This document shows, in pieces, positions 25,049-32,679 of a stretch of 64,000 nt of DNA. Each line of letters opens with the position of its first letter. Within the stretch, counting starts at the first letter, position 1. Origin of the DNA: Pseudomonas sp. B6002 (GTDB lineage Bacteria; Pseudomonadota; Gammaproteobacteria; Pseudomonadales; Pseudomonadaceae); contig NZ_JACAOY010000007.1 of NCBI RefSeq assembly GCF_013385985.1, forward strand, positions 184,522-248,521, read 5' to 3'. Under the pieces are notes generated by a model. That model saw only the letters and a program-made list of their open reading frames with translations, was not told where the DNA came from and did no database searches. The position numbers and the translations under genes were made by a program.

Positions 25049-26911
25049 ATGGACGTCCTCCGCCCAAAAGCCCTTGAACAGATCTACGCCCACGCCAACC
25101 GCAGTTACCCCGAGGAATGCTGCGGCTTCATCTTCGCCGACGGCAGCGTGTACCTGGGCAGCAATATCCAGAATGAGCTGCACCGCAAGAACCCCGAGAT
25201 GTACCCGCGCAGCGCGGCCAACGGCTACACGTTTTCGGTGGCCGACACCCTGCTGATGAACAAGGCGTTTCGCAGCGACAACCCGGTGGTGGTGATCTAC
25301 CACTCGCACCCGGATGTCGGCGCCTATTTCAGCGATGAAGACCAGGACAAGGCCTTATTCATGGGCGAACCGATCTACCCCGTCAGCTACCTGGTGGTGG
25401 ACGTTCGCCAGGGCCAGACCCTGGGCTCAAAGCTGTTTGCCTGGGACGGCAGGCATTTCGCCCTCAACCCTTTCAACGACCTGCACACGGAGTTGTCCAT
25501 GAACGCTGTCTCTTTCCCCGACATTCTGGTTCGCGTGGCCAAGCTGCCGGAATCGACCCTTGAGGGCACCGGATCGACATTGCGCGAAGTCATTGAAAAC
25601 CTCTGCAGCAGTCACCCTCAGTTACGCCCGCACCTGTTCCACGAGAAGAACAACCAGCTCAAGGAACACTTCCTGTTCACCGCCGAGGAAGAACTGATCG
25701 GCGCCGACGATGCACTGCCGGAAAAAGCCCGGATCGAAGTGCTGCTCGCCACCTCGGGCGGCATGGACGTTGACGCGTTGAGTAATGAAGAGGTACAGCG
25801 CTACGTGCGCCACATCACCCTGCCCGGCGTTGGCCGCGAAGGCCAGTTGAACCTGAAGAAAGCCAAGGTGCTGATCATCGGCACCGGTGGCCTGGGCTCG
25901 CCCATCAGCCTGTACCTGGCGGCGGCCGGCGTCGGCACCCTGGGCCTGGTGGACTTCGACGTGGTGGAAAGCAGCAACCTGCAACGCCAGATCGTCCACG
26001 GCAACAGCACCCTGGGCCTGCCCAAAGTCGAGTCCGCCAAGGCGCGCCTGCAGGACCTCAACCGCCATATCCAGATCAACGCCCACGACACCGCCTTGAA
26101 CGCTGACAATGCCCTGGAACTGGTGGGCGCCTACGACCTGGTGATCGACGGCACCGATAACTTCGACACCCGCTACCTCGTCAACGACGCCTGCGTACAG
26201 CTCGGCAAACCCTTGGTGTACGGCGCCATCTACCGCTTCGACGGGCAGATCAGCGTACTCAACTACAAAGGCGGGCCCTGCTATCGCTGCCTGTTTCCCT
26301 CGGCCCCTCCCGCCGAACTGGCGCCCAATTGCAGCGCCGGTGGCGTGATCGGCGTGCTGCCCGGCGTGGTCGGGATGATCCAGGCCACCGAGGCCATCAA
26401 GTTGCTGATTGGCATTGGCGAGCCGCTGTCCGGTCGCCTGATGCGCTTCGACGCACTGGCGATGAAGTTCAGCGAAATCCGCTTCAAGCGCCGCGCCGAC
26501 TGCCCTTGCTGTTCCGCGCTGCGCCACAGCGAACCGTTCACGTCGGCGGTTTGCGCCGACGCCGTACCCGTCCAACCGTCCCTGGCCGAAGAGCGCTACA
26601 TCAAGCCCCGCGTGCTCAAGCAATTGCTCGAGCACCCGCGCAGTGCAGACGTGCTGGTGGATGTGCGCGACGCCAGCGAACTGGAGGTGTGCAAATTGCC
26701 AGGGGTGGTGCACATCCCCTTGGCCGAGCTGGATGGGCAACTCGACAGCCTCAGCCGCGACAACACCCATTACCTGATCTGCTACGCCGGGACCCGCGCC
26801 GAGCAAGCCGCCAGCACCTTGCTGGCGGCCGGCTTCGCCAACACCAAGGTCTTGCAGGGTGGCATGAAGCACTGGGTGCGCGACGTCGAACCCGACATGC
26901 CGTTGTACTGA
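25049..26911 (+). CDS. four-domain JAMM protease / ubiquitin-like sulfur carrier / E1-like activase / rhodanese fusion
   Basis: The protein has 620 residues. Residues 1-149: JAMM/MPN+ metalloprotease with Glu22/23 in EECCGF and the full HxHPx6SxxD motif at 85-98. Residues 151-238: MoaD/CysO-like beta-grasp domain ending TSGG. Residues 239 to about 490: ThiF/MoeB E1-like domain with GTGGLGSP at 278-285, an arginine-containing SSNLQRQIVH, paired zinc cysteines CYRC and CPCC, and NCSAGGVIGVLPGVVG. Residues about 515-620: rhodanese with catalytic Cys578 in CYAGTR. Both inner domains begin at a methionine (151 and 239), as if separate genes had been joined. The separate M. tuberculosis Mec+, CysO and MoeZ have these same activities: E1 plus rhodanese would make a carrier thiocarboxylate, and JAMM would release product or trim the carrier. 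A cysteine-synthase-like gene follows 15 bases later. The carrier C-terminus is not free unless the chain is cut after Gly238. Confidence 0.88.
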   Translation: MDVLRPKALEQIYAHANRSYPEECCGFIFADGSVYLGSNIQNELHRKNPEMYPRSAANGYTFSVADTLLMNKAFRSDNPVVVIYHSHPDVGAYFSDEDQDKALFMGEPIYPVSYLVVDVRQGQTLGSKLFAWDGRHFALNPFNDLHTELSMNAVSFPDILVRVAKLPESTLEGTGSTLREVIENLCSSHPQLRPHLFHEKNNQLKEHFLFTAEEELIGADDALPEKARIEVLLATSGGMDVDALSNEEVQRYVRHITLPGVGREGQLNLKKAKVLIIGTGGLGSPISLYLAAAGVGTLGLVDFDVVESSNLQRQIVHGNSTLGLPKVESAKARLQDLNRHIQINAHDTALNADNALELVGAYDLVIDGTDNFDTRYLVNDACVQLGKPLVYGAIYRFDGQISVLNYKGGPCYRCLFPSAPPAELAPNCSAGGVIGVLPGVVGMIQATEAIKLLIGIGEPLSGRLMRFDALAMKFSEIRFKRRADCPCCSALRHSEPFTSAVCADAVPVQPSLAEERYIKPRVLKQLLEHPRSADVLVDVRDASELEVCKLPGVVHIPLAELDGQLDSLSRDNTHYLICYAGTRAEQAASTLLAAGFANTKVLQGGMKHWVRDVEPDMPLY

Positions 26912-26926
26912 CCCGAGGGCTGAGCA

Positions 26927-27841
26927 ATGTTGCATAACTCGATTCTCGACGTGATCGGCCATACGCCGATCGTGCGCCTGGCACAGTTTTCCGAAGACCT
27001 CGGCATCGAGGTCTACGCCAAGCTCGAATCCCTTAACCCGGGCGGCAGCCACAAGGCGCGCGTCGCCCTGGGCATGATCCTCGACGCCGAGCGTCGCGGC
27101 GTGCTGATCCGTGATTCGGGGCAGACCATCATCGAACCCAGCGGCGGCAACACCGGCATCGGCCTGGTGATGGCCGGCAACGTGCTGGGCTACAAAGTGG
27201 TGCTGGTGATTCCCGACAACTACAGCCCCGAAAAACAGAAACTGCTGCGCCTGTACGGGGCCAAGGTGGTGCTGTCGGACAGCCGCCTGGGCAACAATTC
27301 CCACGGCGAAAAGTGCATGGAGCTGCAGCTGGAAAACCCCAGCTACGTGATGCTCAACCAGCAGCGCAACGGCGCCAACCCCCAGACCCACCGCGACACC
27401 ACCGCGCCGGAGATCCTCCGTGCGTTCGGCGAACAGCGCGTGGACTACTTCGTCAGCGGCATCGGCACCGGGGGTCATATCACCGGCATCGGCGAAACCC
27501 TCAAGGCGGCCTGGCCGGCGCTGCGCGTGATGGGCGTGGAGCCGGAGGAATGCGACCTGCTGAAAAACCAGCACGCGCCGCACCATATCCAGGGCCTGTC
27601 GATCGGCCTGATCCCGAGCATTCTCAACGTGGATGTGCTCGACGGCATGCTCAAGGTGTCGCGCCAGGCATGCATCGACATGATGAAACGCATCATGCGC
27701 ACCGACGCCATCAGCCTTGGCCTGTCCTCCGCCGCCAACATGGTTGCCATCGCCCAGTTGGCACCCGAACTGCCGCCTGAAACGGTGGTGCTGACCATGG
27801 TCTACGACAATGCCGACAGTTACCTGCCCAGTTTCGAATAA
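26927..27841 (+). CDS. cysteine synthase-like PLP enzyme (fold type II)
   Basis: The 304-residue protein aligns over its full length with O-acetylserine sulfhydrylase/CysM proteins. The PLP lysine is Lys43 in NPGGSHKARVA. The substrate loop is EPSGGNTGIGL and the phosphate-binding loop GIGTGGHITGIGE. Two departures stand out: the usual SVKDR is SHKAR and the usual PTSGNTG is PSGGNTG, both next to the active site. This suggests a different nucleophile or substrate, such as a protein thiocarboxylate, as for M. tuberculosis CysM with CysO. It lies 15 bases after the carrier fusion and 37 bases before the acetyltransferase-like gene. Confidence 0.85.
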   Translation: MLHNSILDVIGHTPIVRLAQFSEDLGIEVYAKLESLNPGGSHKARVALGMILDAERRGVLIRDSGQTIIEPSGGNTGIGLVMAGNVLGYKVVLVIPDNYSPEKQKLLRLYGAKVVLSDSRLGNNSHGEKCMELQLENPSYVMLNQQRNGANPQTHRDTTAPEILRAFGEQRVDYFVSGIGTGGHITGIGETLKAAWPALRVMGVEPEECDLLKNQHAPHHIQGLSIGLIPSILNVDVLDGMLKVSRQACIDMMKRIMRTDAISLGLSSAANMVAIAQLAPELPPETVVLTMVYDNADSYLPSFE

Positions 27842-27878
27842 CCGGTTTTCCAACCATTCAGAATGCGGGGGTGCCTCC

Positions 27879-28871
27879 ATGGGGGGCTTTATCGACATGC
27901 AACAGCTGCACGATGAGCTGCTCACCCACCTCATCAAAACCCTGACGCCGACGCAGATGAAGCAGCTGGAACCACACCTGGCCCCGCTGATCCAGAATGC
28001 CGCCCAGGCCGTGGCCGAGGACCTGATCGCCTACGCCTACCGCGACCCGGCGTCACGCGGGCGCGGCGAGTTGATCCTGGAGTCCTACGCTTCATTTAAA
28101 GCCGTGCTGTTCTATCGCCTGGCGCACCTGGTGTGGAACTTCCCCGACCAGACCAACGGCGTGTTTTCGCGCATCGCCCTCAAGCTCAGTAACCAGGGCA
28201 AGGTGCTCTCCGGTGCCGAAATCCACCCGGCAGCCCGCATCGGTCGGCGCTTCGTGCTGGACCACGGCTACGGCACGGTGATCGGCGAGACCTGCGAGAT
28301 CGGCAACGACTGCTACATCCTCTGCGGCGTCACCCTCGGCGCACGCGGCATCGCCAACAACCCGGATGGCAAGCGCCACCCGCGCCTGGGCAATAACGTC
28401 GAGGTCGGCTCCGGCGCCCGTGTGCTGGGCTATGTGCTGATTGGCGATAACGTGTTCATCAGCCCGTCCTGCGTGATCACCCAGGACGTGCCGGCGGGCA
28501 CCAAGGTCAAGGTGGTCAACCAGATCCAGCTGCAAAAAAATGATGAATCGGACCACAGCAATTATTTGGGCGCCTTTGCCCTGGATGAGCGCTTGCACGT
28601 GGTAGGCGAGGTCAATGCCAGCCATAAAGTCACGGTGCTGGACGCCGACTTCCACCCCTTGCCGGGGTTGATGCTCGAACCCACGGTAAAAGAGCGCCAT
28701 CACCTGCAATTTCGCCTGCGCCGCCTTGAATTCGGCAACCACCTGCCACGCCTGCCGCTGAACCTCAAAGTCAGCGGGCCGGAATTCGAAATCACCCTGC
28801 TCTCTCCCCCTGGCTTGAGCGCAATGGTGCGTCACCTGTTGCAAGCCAGCCCACTGATTGTCGGAGGTTGA
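27879..28871 (+). CDS. serine O-acetyltransferase-like protein with an extra C-terminal domain
   Basis: The 330-residue protein has an N-terminal helical region (1 to about 85) and a left-handed beta-helix of hexapeptide repeats (about 108-205) with the CysE-type catalytic DHGYGTVIGETCEIGND and GVTLGARG. This part resembles serine acetyltransferase, which makes O-acetylserine for cysteine synthase. A further stretch of about 115 residues (about 215-330), with LHVVGEVNASHKVTVLD and LNLKVSGPEFEITLL, is not part of ordinary CysE/EpsC proteins and is unassigned. The ATG at 27879 is preferred; 27897 is also possible. It ends two bases before the AlaX gene. Confidence 0.8.
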   Translation: MGGFIDMQQLHDELLTHLIKTLTPTQMKQLEPHLAPLIQNAAQAVAEDLIAYAYRDPASRGRGELILESYASFKAVLFYRLAHLVWNFPDQTNGVFSRIALKLSNQGKVLSGAEIHPAARIGRRFVLDHGYGTVIGETCEIGNDCYILCGVTLGARGIANNPDGKRHPRLGNNVEVGSGARVLGYVLIGDNVFISPSCVITQDVPAGTKVKVVNQIQLQKNDESDHSNYLGAFALDERLHVVGEVNASHKVTVLDADFHPLPGLMLEPTVKERHHLQFRLRRLEFGNHLPRLPLNLKVSGPEFEITLLSPPGLSAMVRHLLQASPLIVGG

Positions 28872-28873
28872 AC

Positions 28874-29602
28874 ATGTCTGTGCACACCATGGAGACCCTG
28901 GCGCTGTTCGACAGCGCGCCCTACCAGAACACCTTCAGCGCCCGAGTGATTGCGGTCGGCGAGCACGGCATTGCCCTTGAGCACACGCTGTTCTACCCCA
29001 CGGGTGGTGGCCAGCCAGGAGACACTGGCTACTTCACCCTGGCGGATGGCACGCGGGTCGAGGTGGTGGGAACGGTCCGCGACCCCGTGATGCGTTCGAT
29101 CATCTGGCACCAGGTGGAACATTGCCCTGGGCAATTGACCGTTGGAGCACAGGTGGACGCGGGCCTGGACTGGGAGCGCCGCTACCAGCACATGAAGATG
29201 CACACTTGCCTGCACCTGTTGTGCTCACTGATCGATGCGCCGGTGACCGGTTGCAGCATCAGTGCCGACAAAGGCCGCCTGGATTTCGACCTGCCGGAAA
29301 TGACACTCGACAAAGACAACCTCACCCACGACCTGAATGCGCTGATCCAGCAGGCTCACGCGGTCAACACCCTGTCGATGCCCGCCACGGAATACGCCAC
29401 CCTGCTGCAGATCACACGCACCCAGGCGGTGGCACCGCCAGTGATCCAGGGTTCGGTACGGGTGATCGAAATTGCCGGGATCGATATCCAACCGTGCGGC
29501 GGCACCCACGTGGCCAACACCGAGGAAATCGGCCGGGTGTTCTGCGATAAGATCGAGAAGAAGAGCAAGCACAATCGTCGGGTGATCCTGCGCTTTGAGT
29601 GA
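28874..29602 (+). CDS. AlaX-type alanyl-tRNA editing protein
   Basis: The 242-residue protein is a stand-alone version of the editing domain of alanyl-tRNA synthetase. Zinc ligands are visible as HMKMH (about 98-102) and CGGTH (about 208-212); the N-terminal glycine-rich FYPTGGGQPGD strand is typical. Such proteins remove serine or other wrong amino acids from tRNA-Ala. Here it is the last gene of a cysteine-like biosynthetic operon, two bases after the acetyltransferase-like gene, so it may protect the cell from mischarging by serine or by the product. The ATG at 28874 follows GGAGG. Confidence 0.88.
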   Translation: MSVHTMETLALFDSAPYQNTFSARVIAVGEHGIALEHTLFYPTGGGQPGDTGYFTLADGTRVEVVGTVRDPVMRSIIWHQVEHCPGQLTVGAQVDAGLDWERRYQHMKMHTCLHLLCSLIDAPVTGCSISADKGRLDFDLPEMTLDKDNLTHDLNALIQQAHAVNTLSMPATEYATLLQITRTQAVAPPVIQGSVRVIEIAGIDIQPCGGTHVANTEEIGRVFCDKIEKKSKHNRRVILRFE

Positions 29603-29610
29603 GCGACCGA

Positions 29611-29640
29611 GGCTAGCGTGGGTGTTGCCCCACGCTAGCC
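29611..29640 (+). terminator. strong hairpin at the end of the sulfur-carrier operon
   Basis: GGCTAGCGTGGG and CCCACGCTAGCC form a perfect twelve-pair stem with a six-base loop, starting eight bases after the AlaX stop. No T run follows directly, so it may terminate weakly or protect the 3' end. It also lies at the 3' end of the convergent coiled-coil gene. Confidence 0.65.
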
Positions 29641-29659
29641 AATACCCGAGGTTTACTTT

Positions 29660-30544
29660 TTATTGCTTGCTGACTTGCTGGGTCAGGTCGTCGAAGCGTT
29701 TTTCAAGCGTCGACATTGTCTGCTCGAAGTACTGTTCCATCCGATCGATCTGAGCCTCAAGATTCTGGTTTTCCTGCTTGAGGTAATCAATGCTGGCCGT
29801 TGCTGGCGCTGTTGGAGCATGGGTAGACGCGGCAGGCGTTTGGGCCGTTTCGTGCTCCGGTGAAGCCGTCTGGCCGGCGTCCGATTGAGCAGGAACCGTT
29901 TGGTCTTGAGGCGTACGGTTGTTGAGCAGTTGAGCCAAGTTATCCAAACGTTCCGTGAGGGTTTTCATCGCCGTATTGAAAACGTCGAGTAACCGCTTGA
30001 ACTCACTTTGTAGCCTGGTGATATCTGCTGACAGTTGGCCAACCCCTTGAGCGCTCTGAGCATCAGCAACCGGGGCCTGGGTAGCCGGTGTAGCAGCGGC
30101 GTCAGACGGCGCGACTTGCCCCTCGGCTTGCCGGTTCTCTGGCTGGGTCTGCGCAGCCACGGGCGCCTGCTCAGGCTTGGGGGCCGACGTACTGAGCTGC
30201 TGAGTCAGGCCTTCTATTTTGGTATTGAGCTCAGTGATCTTCGCCGAGAACTTTGAGATCAAGGCCTTGTACTTGGCGACAAGATTTTGATTTTTCTGCG
30301 TCAGTTCTGCCAACTCGCCTTGGGGCTCCGTGCCTTGAGGCTGCTGATTGACGATGCTGTTGTGCCTGGAAAACTGGCCACGTTGCTCTGCCCCCACCGG
30401 AGGGCGGGGCGGCATGGATTCAGTCGTGGTATTGGCCGGACCGGTGTTTGCAGCGGCAGGGTCACTGGAAGACGTGGGTTGCGGTTTTGGTTGCATTTCG
30501 TAGCGATATTGGGGCGCATACTGCTGATTATTGACACTGTTCAT
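29660..30544 (-). CDS. coiled-coil protein rich in Gln, Pro and Ala, function unknown
   Basis: I do not recognise this 294-residue protein. It has no signal peptide or membrane segment. The N-terminal 75 residues are disordered and rich in N, Q, P, S and T (MNSVNNQQYAPQYRYEMQPK and on). Three predicted coiled coils follow (about 85-135, 178-222, 258-293), separated by proline/alanine/glutamine linkers. Each coil has the pattern LxxKF/LxxRF with repeated TxLxxxxxxLxQ. The soft N-terminus and modular coils would suit a secreted or scaffold protein. The ATG at 30544 follows GAGAGG; a longer start is unlikely. A GGAAC-type promoter candidate lies about 80 bases upstream. Confidence 0.65.
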   Translation of the reverse strand: MNSVNNQQYAPQYRYEMQPKPQPTSSSDPAAANTGPANTTTESMPPRPPVGAEQRGQFSRHNSIVNQQPQGTEPQGELAELTQKNQNLVAKYKALISKFSAKITELNTKIEGLTQQLSTSAPKPEQAPVAAQTQPENRQAEGQVAPSDAAATPATQAPVADAQSAQGVGQLSADITRLQSEFKRLLDVFNTAMKTLTERLDNLAQLLNNRTPQDQTVPAQSDAGQTASPEHETAQTPAASTHAPTAPATASIDYLKQENQNLEAQIDRMEQYFEQTMSTLEKRFDDLTQQVSKQ

Positions 30545-30621
30545 AAAGCACCTCTCAGTTTCGCGGTTGGCCCGCGTGCAGGGTTTGTCAGACGATTTGG
30601 CTAACAAGTCATCCAACTACC

Positions 30622-30649
30622 TGATTGGCACGTATAGGAAACCAGTTCC
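30622..30649 (-). promoter_or_regulatory. ECF-type (hrp-box-like) promoter candidate
   Basis: On the minus strand, GGAACT is followed after 15 bases by CCAATCA. The HrpL box is GGAACC-N15/16-CCACNNA, so there is one mismatch in each half. It lies 78 bases upstream of the coiled-coil gene. Other ECF sigma factors also use GGAAC at -35. Confidence 0.35.
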
Positions 30650-30919
30650 CTGAGGCAGAGAAATCTACGTGGGTATTTGTTTCAGGGTAAAAAAACCGTC
30701 GATACCCAAGCCACGTTTCGTACAGGAAACTGACAGGAAATTTATGCGCTTGTAACATTCAGAAACGTACAATCCCGCCTGTGGCCATCCTCCCCTGATG
30801 CGCTGCAAACCGACCATGGAAAAGAGCGCCCGCCCATTCCCGGTGGGTCTTTCGAACAGAAGCTAAGCTCACCCCCATCGCACCTCTTTAGAACCTGAAC
30901 GCTGCAGGAATGACTGCCT
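30650..30919. other. intergenic region, mostly unassigned
   Basis: This stretch lies between the divergent coiled-coil gene and the ABC permease. It must hold the permease promoter. I see no strong inverted repeat, open frame or RNA-like structure in it, apart from a short GGGCGCTC-like GC patch near 30825. Confidence 0.4.
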
Positions 30920-32665
30920 ATGAACAAAGTGTTCCGCCACTACATCCCGGCGTCCACATTGCGCTTGCTGCCCAACCGTTGGGATTTGGTCGCCCTGCCG
31001 CTGGTAATCGGCTTCCTCCTGTTTTTCTCCATCACTGCCCGTGAAACCTGGGCGCCCATCACCACCCTGCAAAGCGAGGTCATTTCCCTCGACCCGGCCA
31101 ACCTGCCGGAATACGCGATGCGCACTACCCTGCGCATGCTCGCGGCGATGGTCGCAGCGTTGGTGTTCACCTTTTTGTACGGCACCCTGGCCGCCAAAAG
31201 CCGGCGCGCCGAGAAACTGCTGGTGCCGGTGCTCGACATCCTGCAATCGGTACCGGTGCTGGGGTACATCTCGTTCACGGTGACGTTTTTCCTGCTGCTG
31301 TTTCCCGGGCGCGTGCTGGGGGCCGAGTTCGCGGCGATTTTTGCGATCTTCACCAGCCAGGCCTGGAACATGACGTTCAGCTTCTACCAGTCGCTGCGCA
31401 TGCTGCCCCATGACCTGGTGGAAGTGTCCACCAACCTGCGGCTCTCCGGCTGGCAGAAGTTCTGGAAGCTCGACGTGCCGTTCGCCATGCCGGGGCTGGT
31501 GTGGAACATGATGATGAGCATGTCCGGGGGCTGGTTTTTCGTGGTTGCCTCCGAAGCCATCACCGTGGGCGACAAGACCATCACCCTGCCCGGCGTCGGC
31601 TCGTACCTGGCCTTGGCGATTGCCCAGAAAGACCTACACGCGGTGGGCTACGTGATCCTGGCAATGATCGCGGTGATCCTGATCTACGACCAGTTCCTGT
31701 TCCGCCCGCTGGTGGCCTGGGCCGACAAGTTCCGCATGGAAACCACCGCGTCCCAAGGCGACGCGCCGCAATCCTGGGTGCTGAACCTGATTCAACGCAC
31801 ACGCATCGTGCAGCGCATCCTGCGCCCCATCACCCGTGCGATCAGCCGTATCGGCAACAAGCGCTTCAGCCTCGCCGGCGGTGCATTCAAGGCATTGCCG
31901 GTAGAAACACCCGCCGCGTCAAAAGTGATCGACTGGGTGTGGGGCACGCTGATTGCCCTGATGGCCGCCTATGCGCTGTATCACATCGTGATGTACGTCG
32001 GCACCGAAGTGGGCCTGGCCGAAGTGGGCCACGTGCTGGTGCTGGGCCTGATTACCCTGCTGCGGGTGGCCGGGCTGATCCTGATCGCCTCGCTGATCTG
32101 GGTGCCCCTGGGCGTGATGATCGGTTTGCGCCCCAAGCTGGCAGAGAAGATCCAGCCACTTGCGCAGTTCCTCGCGGCGTTCCCGGCAAACCTGCTGTTC
32201 CCGGTGTTCGTCATCGTGATCCTGCACTACCACCTCAACCCGGATATCTGGCTGAGCCCGCTGATCGTGCTGGGCACCCAGTGGTACATCCTGTTCAACG
32301 TGATTGCCGGCGCCACCGCGTTCCCCAACGACTTCAAGGAAGCCGCTGCCAACTTCCGCATTCGCGGCTGGTTGTGGTGGCGCAAGGTGATGCTGCCGGG
32401 GATTTTCCCCTACTACGTCACCGGCGCCATCACCGCCTCGGGCGGGGCGTGGAACGCCAGCATCGTGTCCGAGTACGTGTCCTGGGGCCAGGACAATGTG
32501 GTCGCCCACGGGCTGGGCGCCTACATCGCACAAACCACGGCGGCCGGCGACTTCCCGAAGATCGCCCTGGGCGTAGTGGTGATGTCGATCTTTGTGGTGG
32601 CGTTCAACCGCGCGGTCTGGCGACCGATGTACGCCATTGCTGAAAACAAACTTCGTTTGAACTGA
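30920..32665 (+). CDS. ABC transporter permease, fused double-length (nitrate/sulfonate/taurine class)
   Basis: The 581-residue protein contains two BPD_transp_1 permease modules in one chain. The first (about 60-265) has the EAA-like loop VEVSTNLRLSGWQKFWKLDVPFAMPG in part; the second (about 370-575) has KEAAANFRIRGWLWWRKVMLPG. About twelve transmembrane segments are visible. One chain can therefore supply both halves of the pore. The ATPase gene follows after 14 bases. No periplasmic binding protein lies next to the pair, so the substrate cannot be read from the context. The ATG at 30920 follows GCAGGA. Confidence 0.85.
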   Translation: MNKVFRHYIPASTLRLLPNRWDLVALPLVIGFLLFFSITARETWAPITTLQSEVISLDPANLPEYAMRTTLRMLAAMVAALVFTFLYGTLAAKSRRAEKLLVPVLDILQSVPVLGYISFTVTFFLLLFPGRVLGAEFAAIFAIFTSQAWNMTFSFYQSLRMLPHDLVEVSTNLRLSGWQKFWKLDVPFAMPGLVWNMMMSMSGGWFFVVASEAITVGDKTITLPGVGSYLALAIAQKDLHAVGYVILAMIAVILIYDQFLFRPLVAWADKFRMETTASQGDAPQSWVLNLIQRTRIVQRILRPITRAISRIGNKRFSLAGGAFKALPVETPAASKVIDWVWGTLIALMAAYALYHIVMYVGTEVGLAEVGHVLVLGLITLLRVAGLILIASLIWVPLGVMIGLRPKLAEKIQPLAQFLAAFPANLLFPVFVIVILHYHLNPDIWLSPLIVLGTQWYILFNVIAGATAFPNDFKEAAANFRIRGWLWWRKVMLPGIFPYYVTGAITASGGAWNASIVSEYVSWGQDNVVAHGLGAYIAQTTAAGDFPKIALGVVVMSIFVVAFNRAVWRPMYAIAENKLRLN

Positions 32666-32679
32666 CGGGATGCGTCGTG

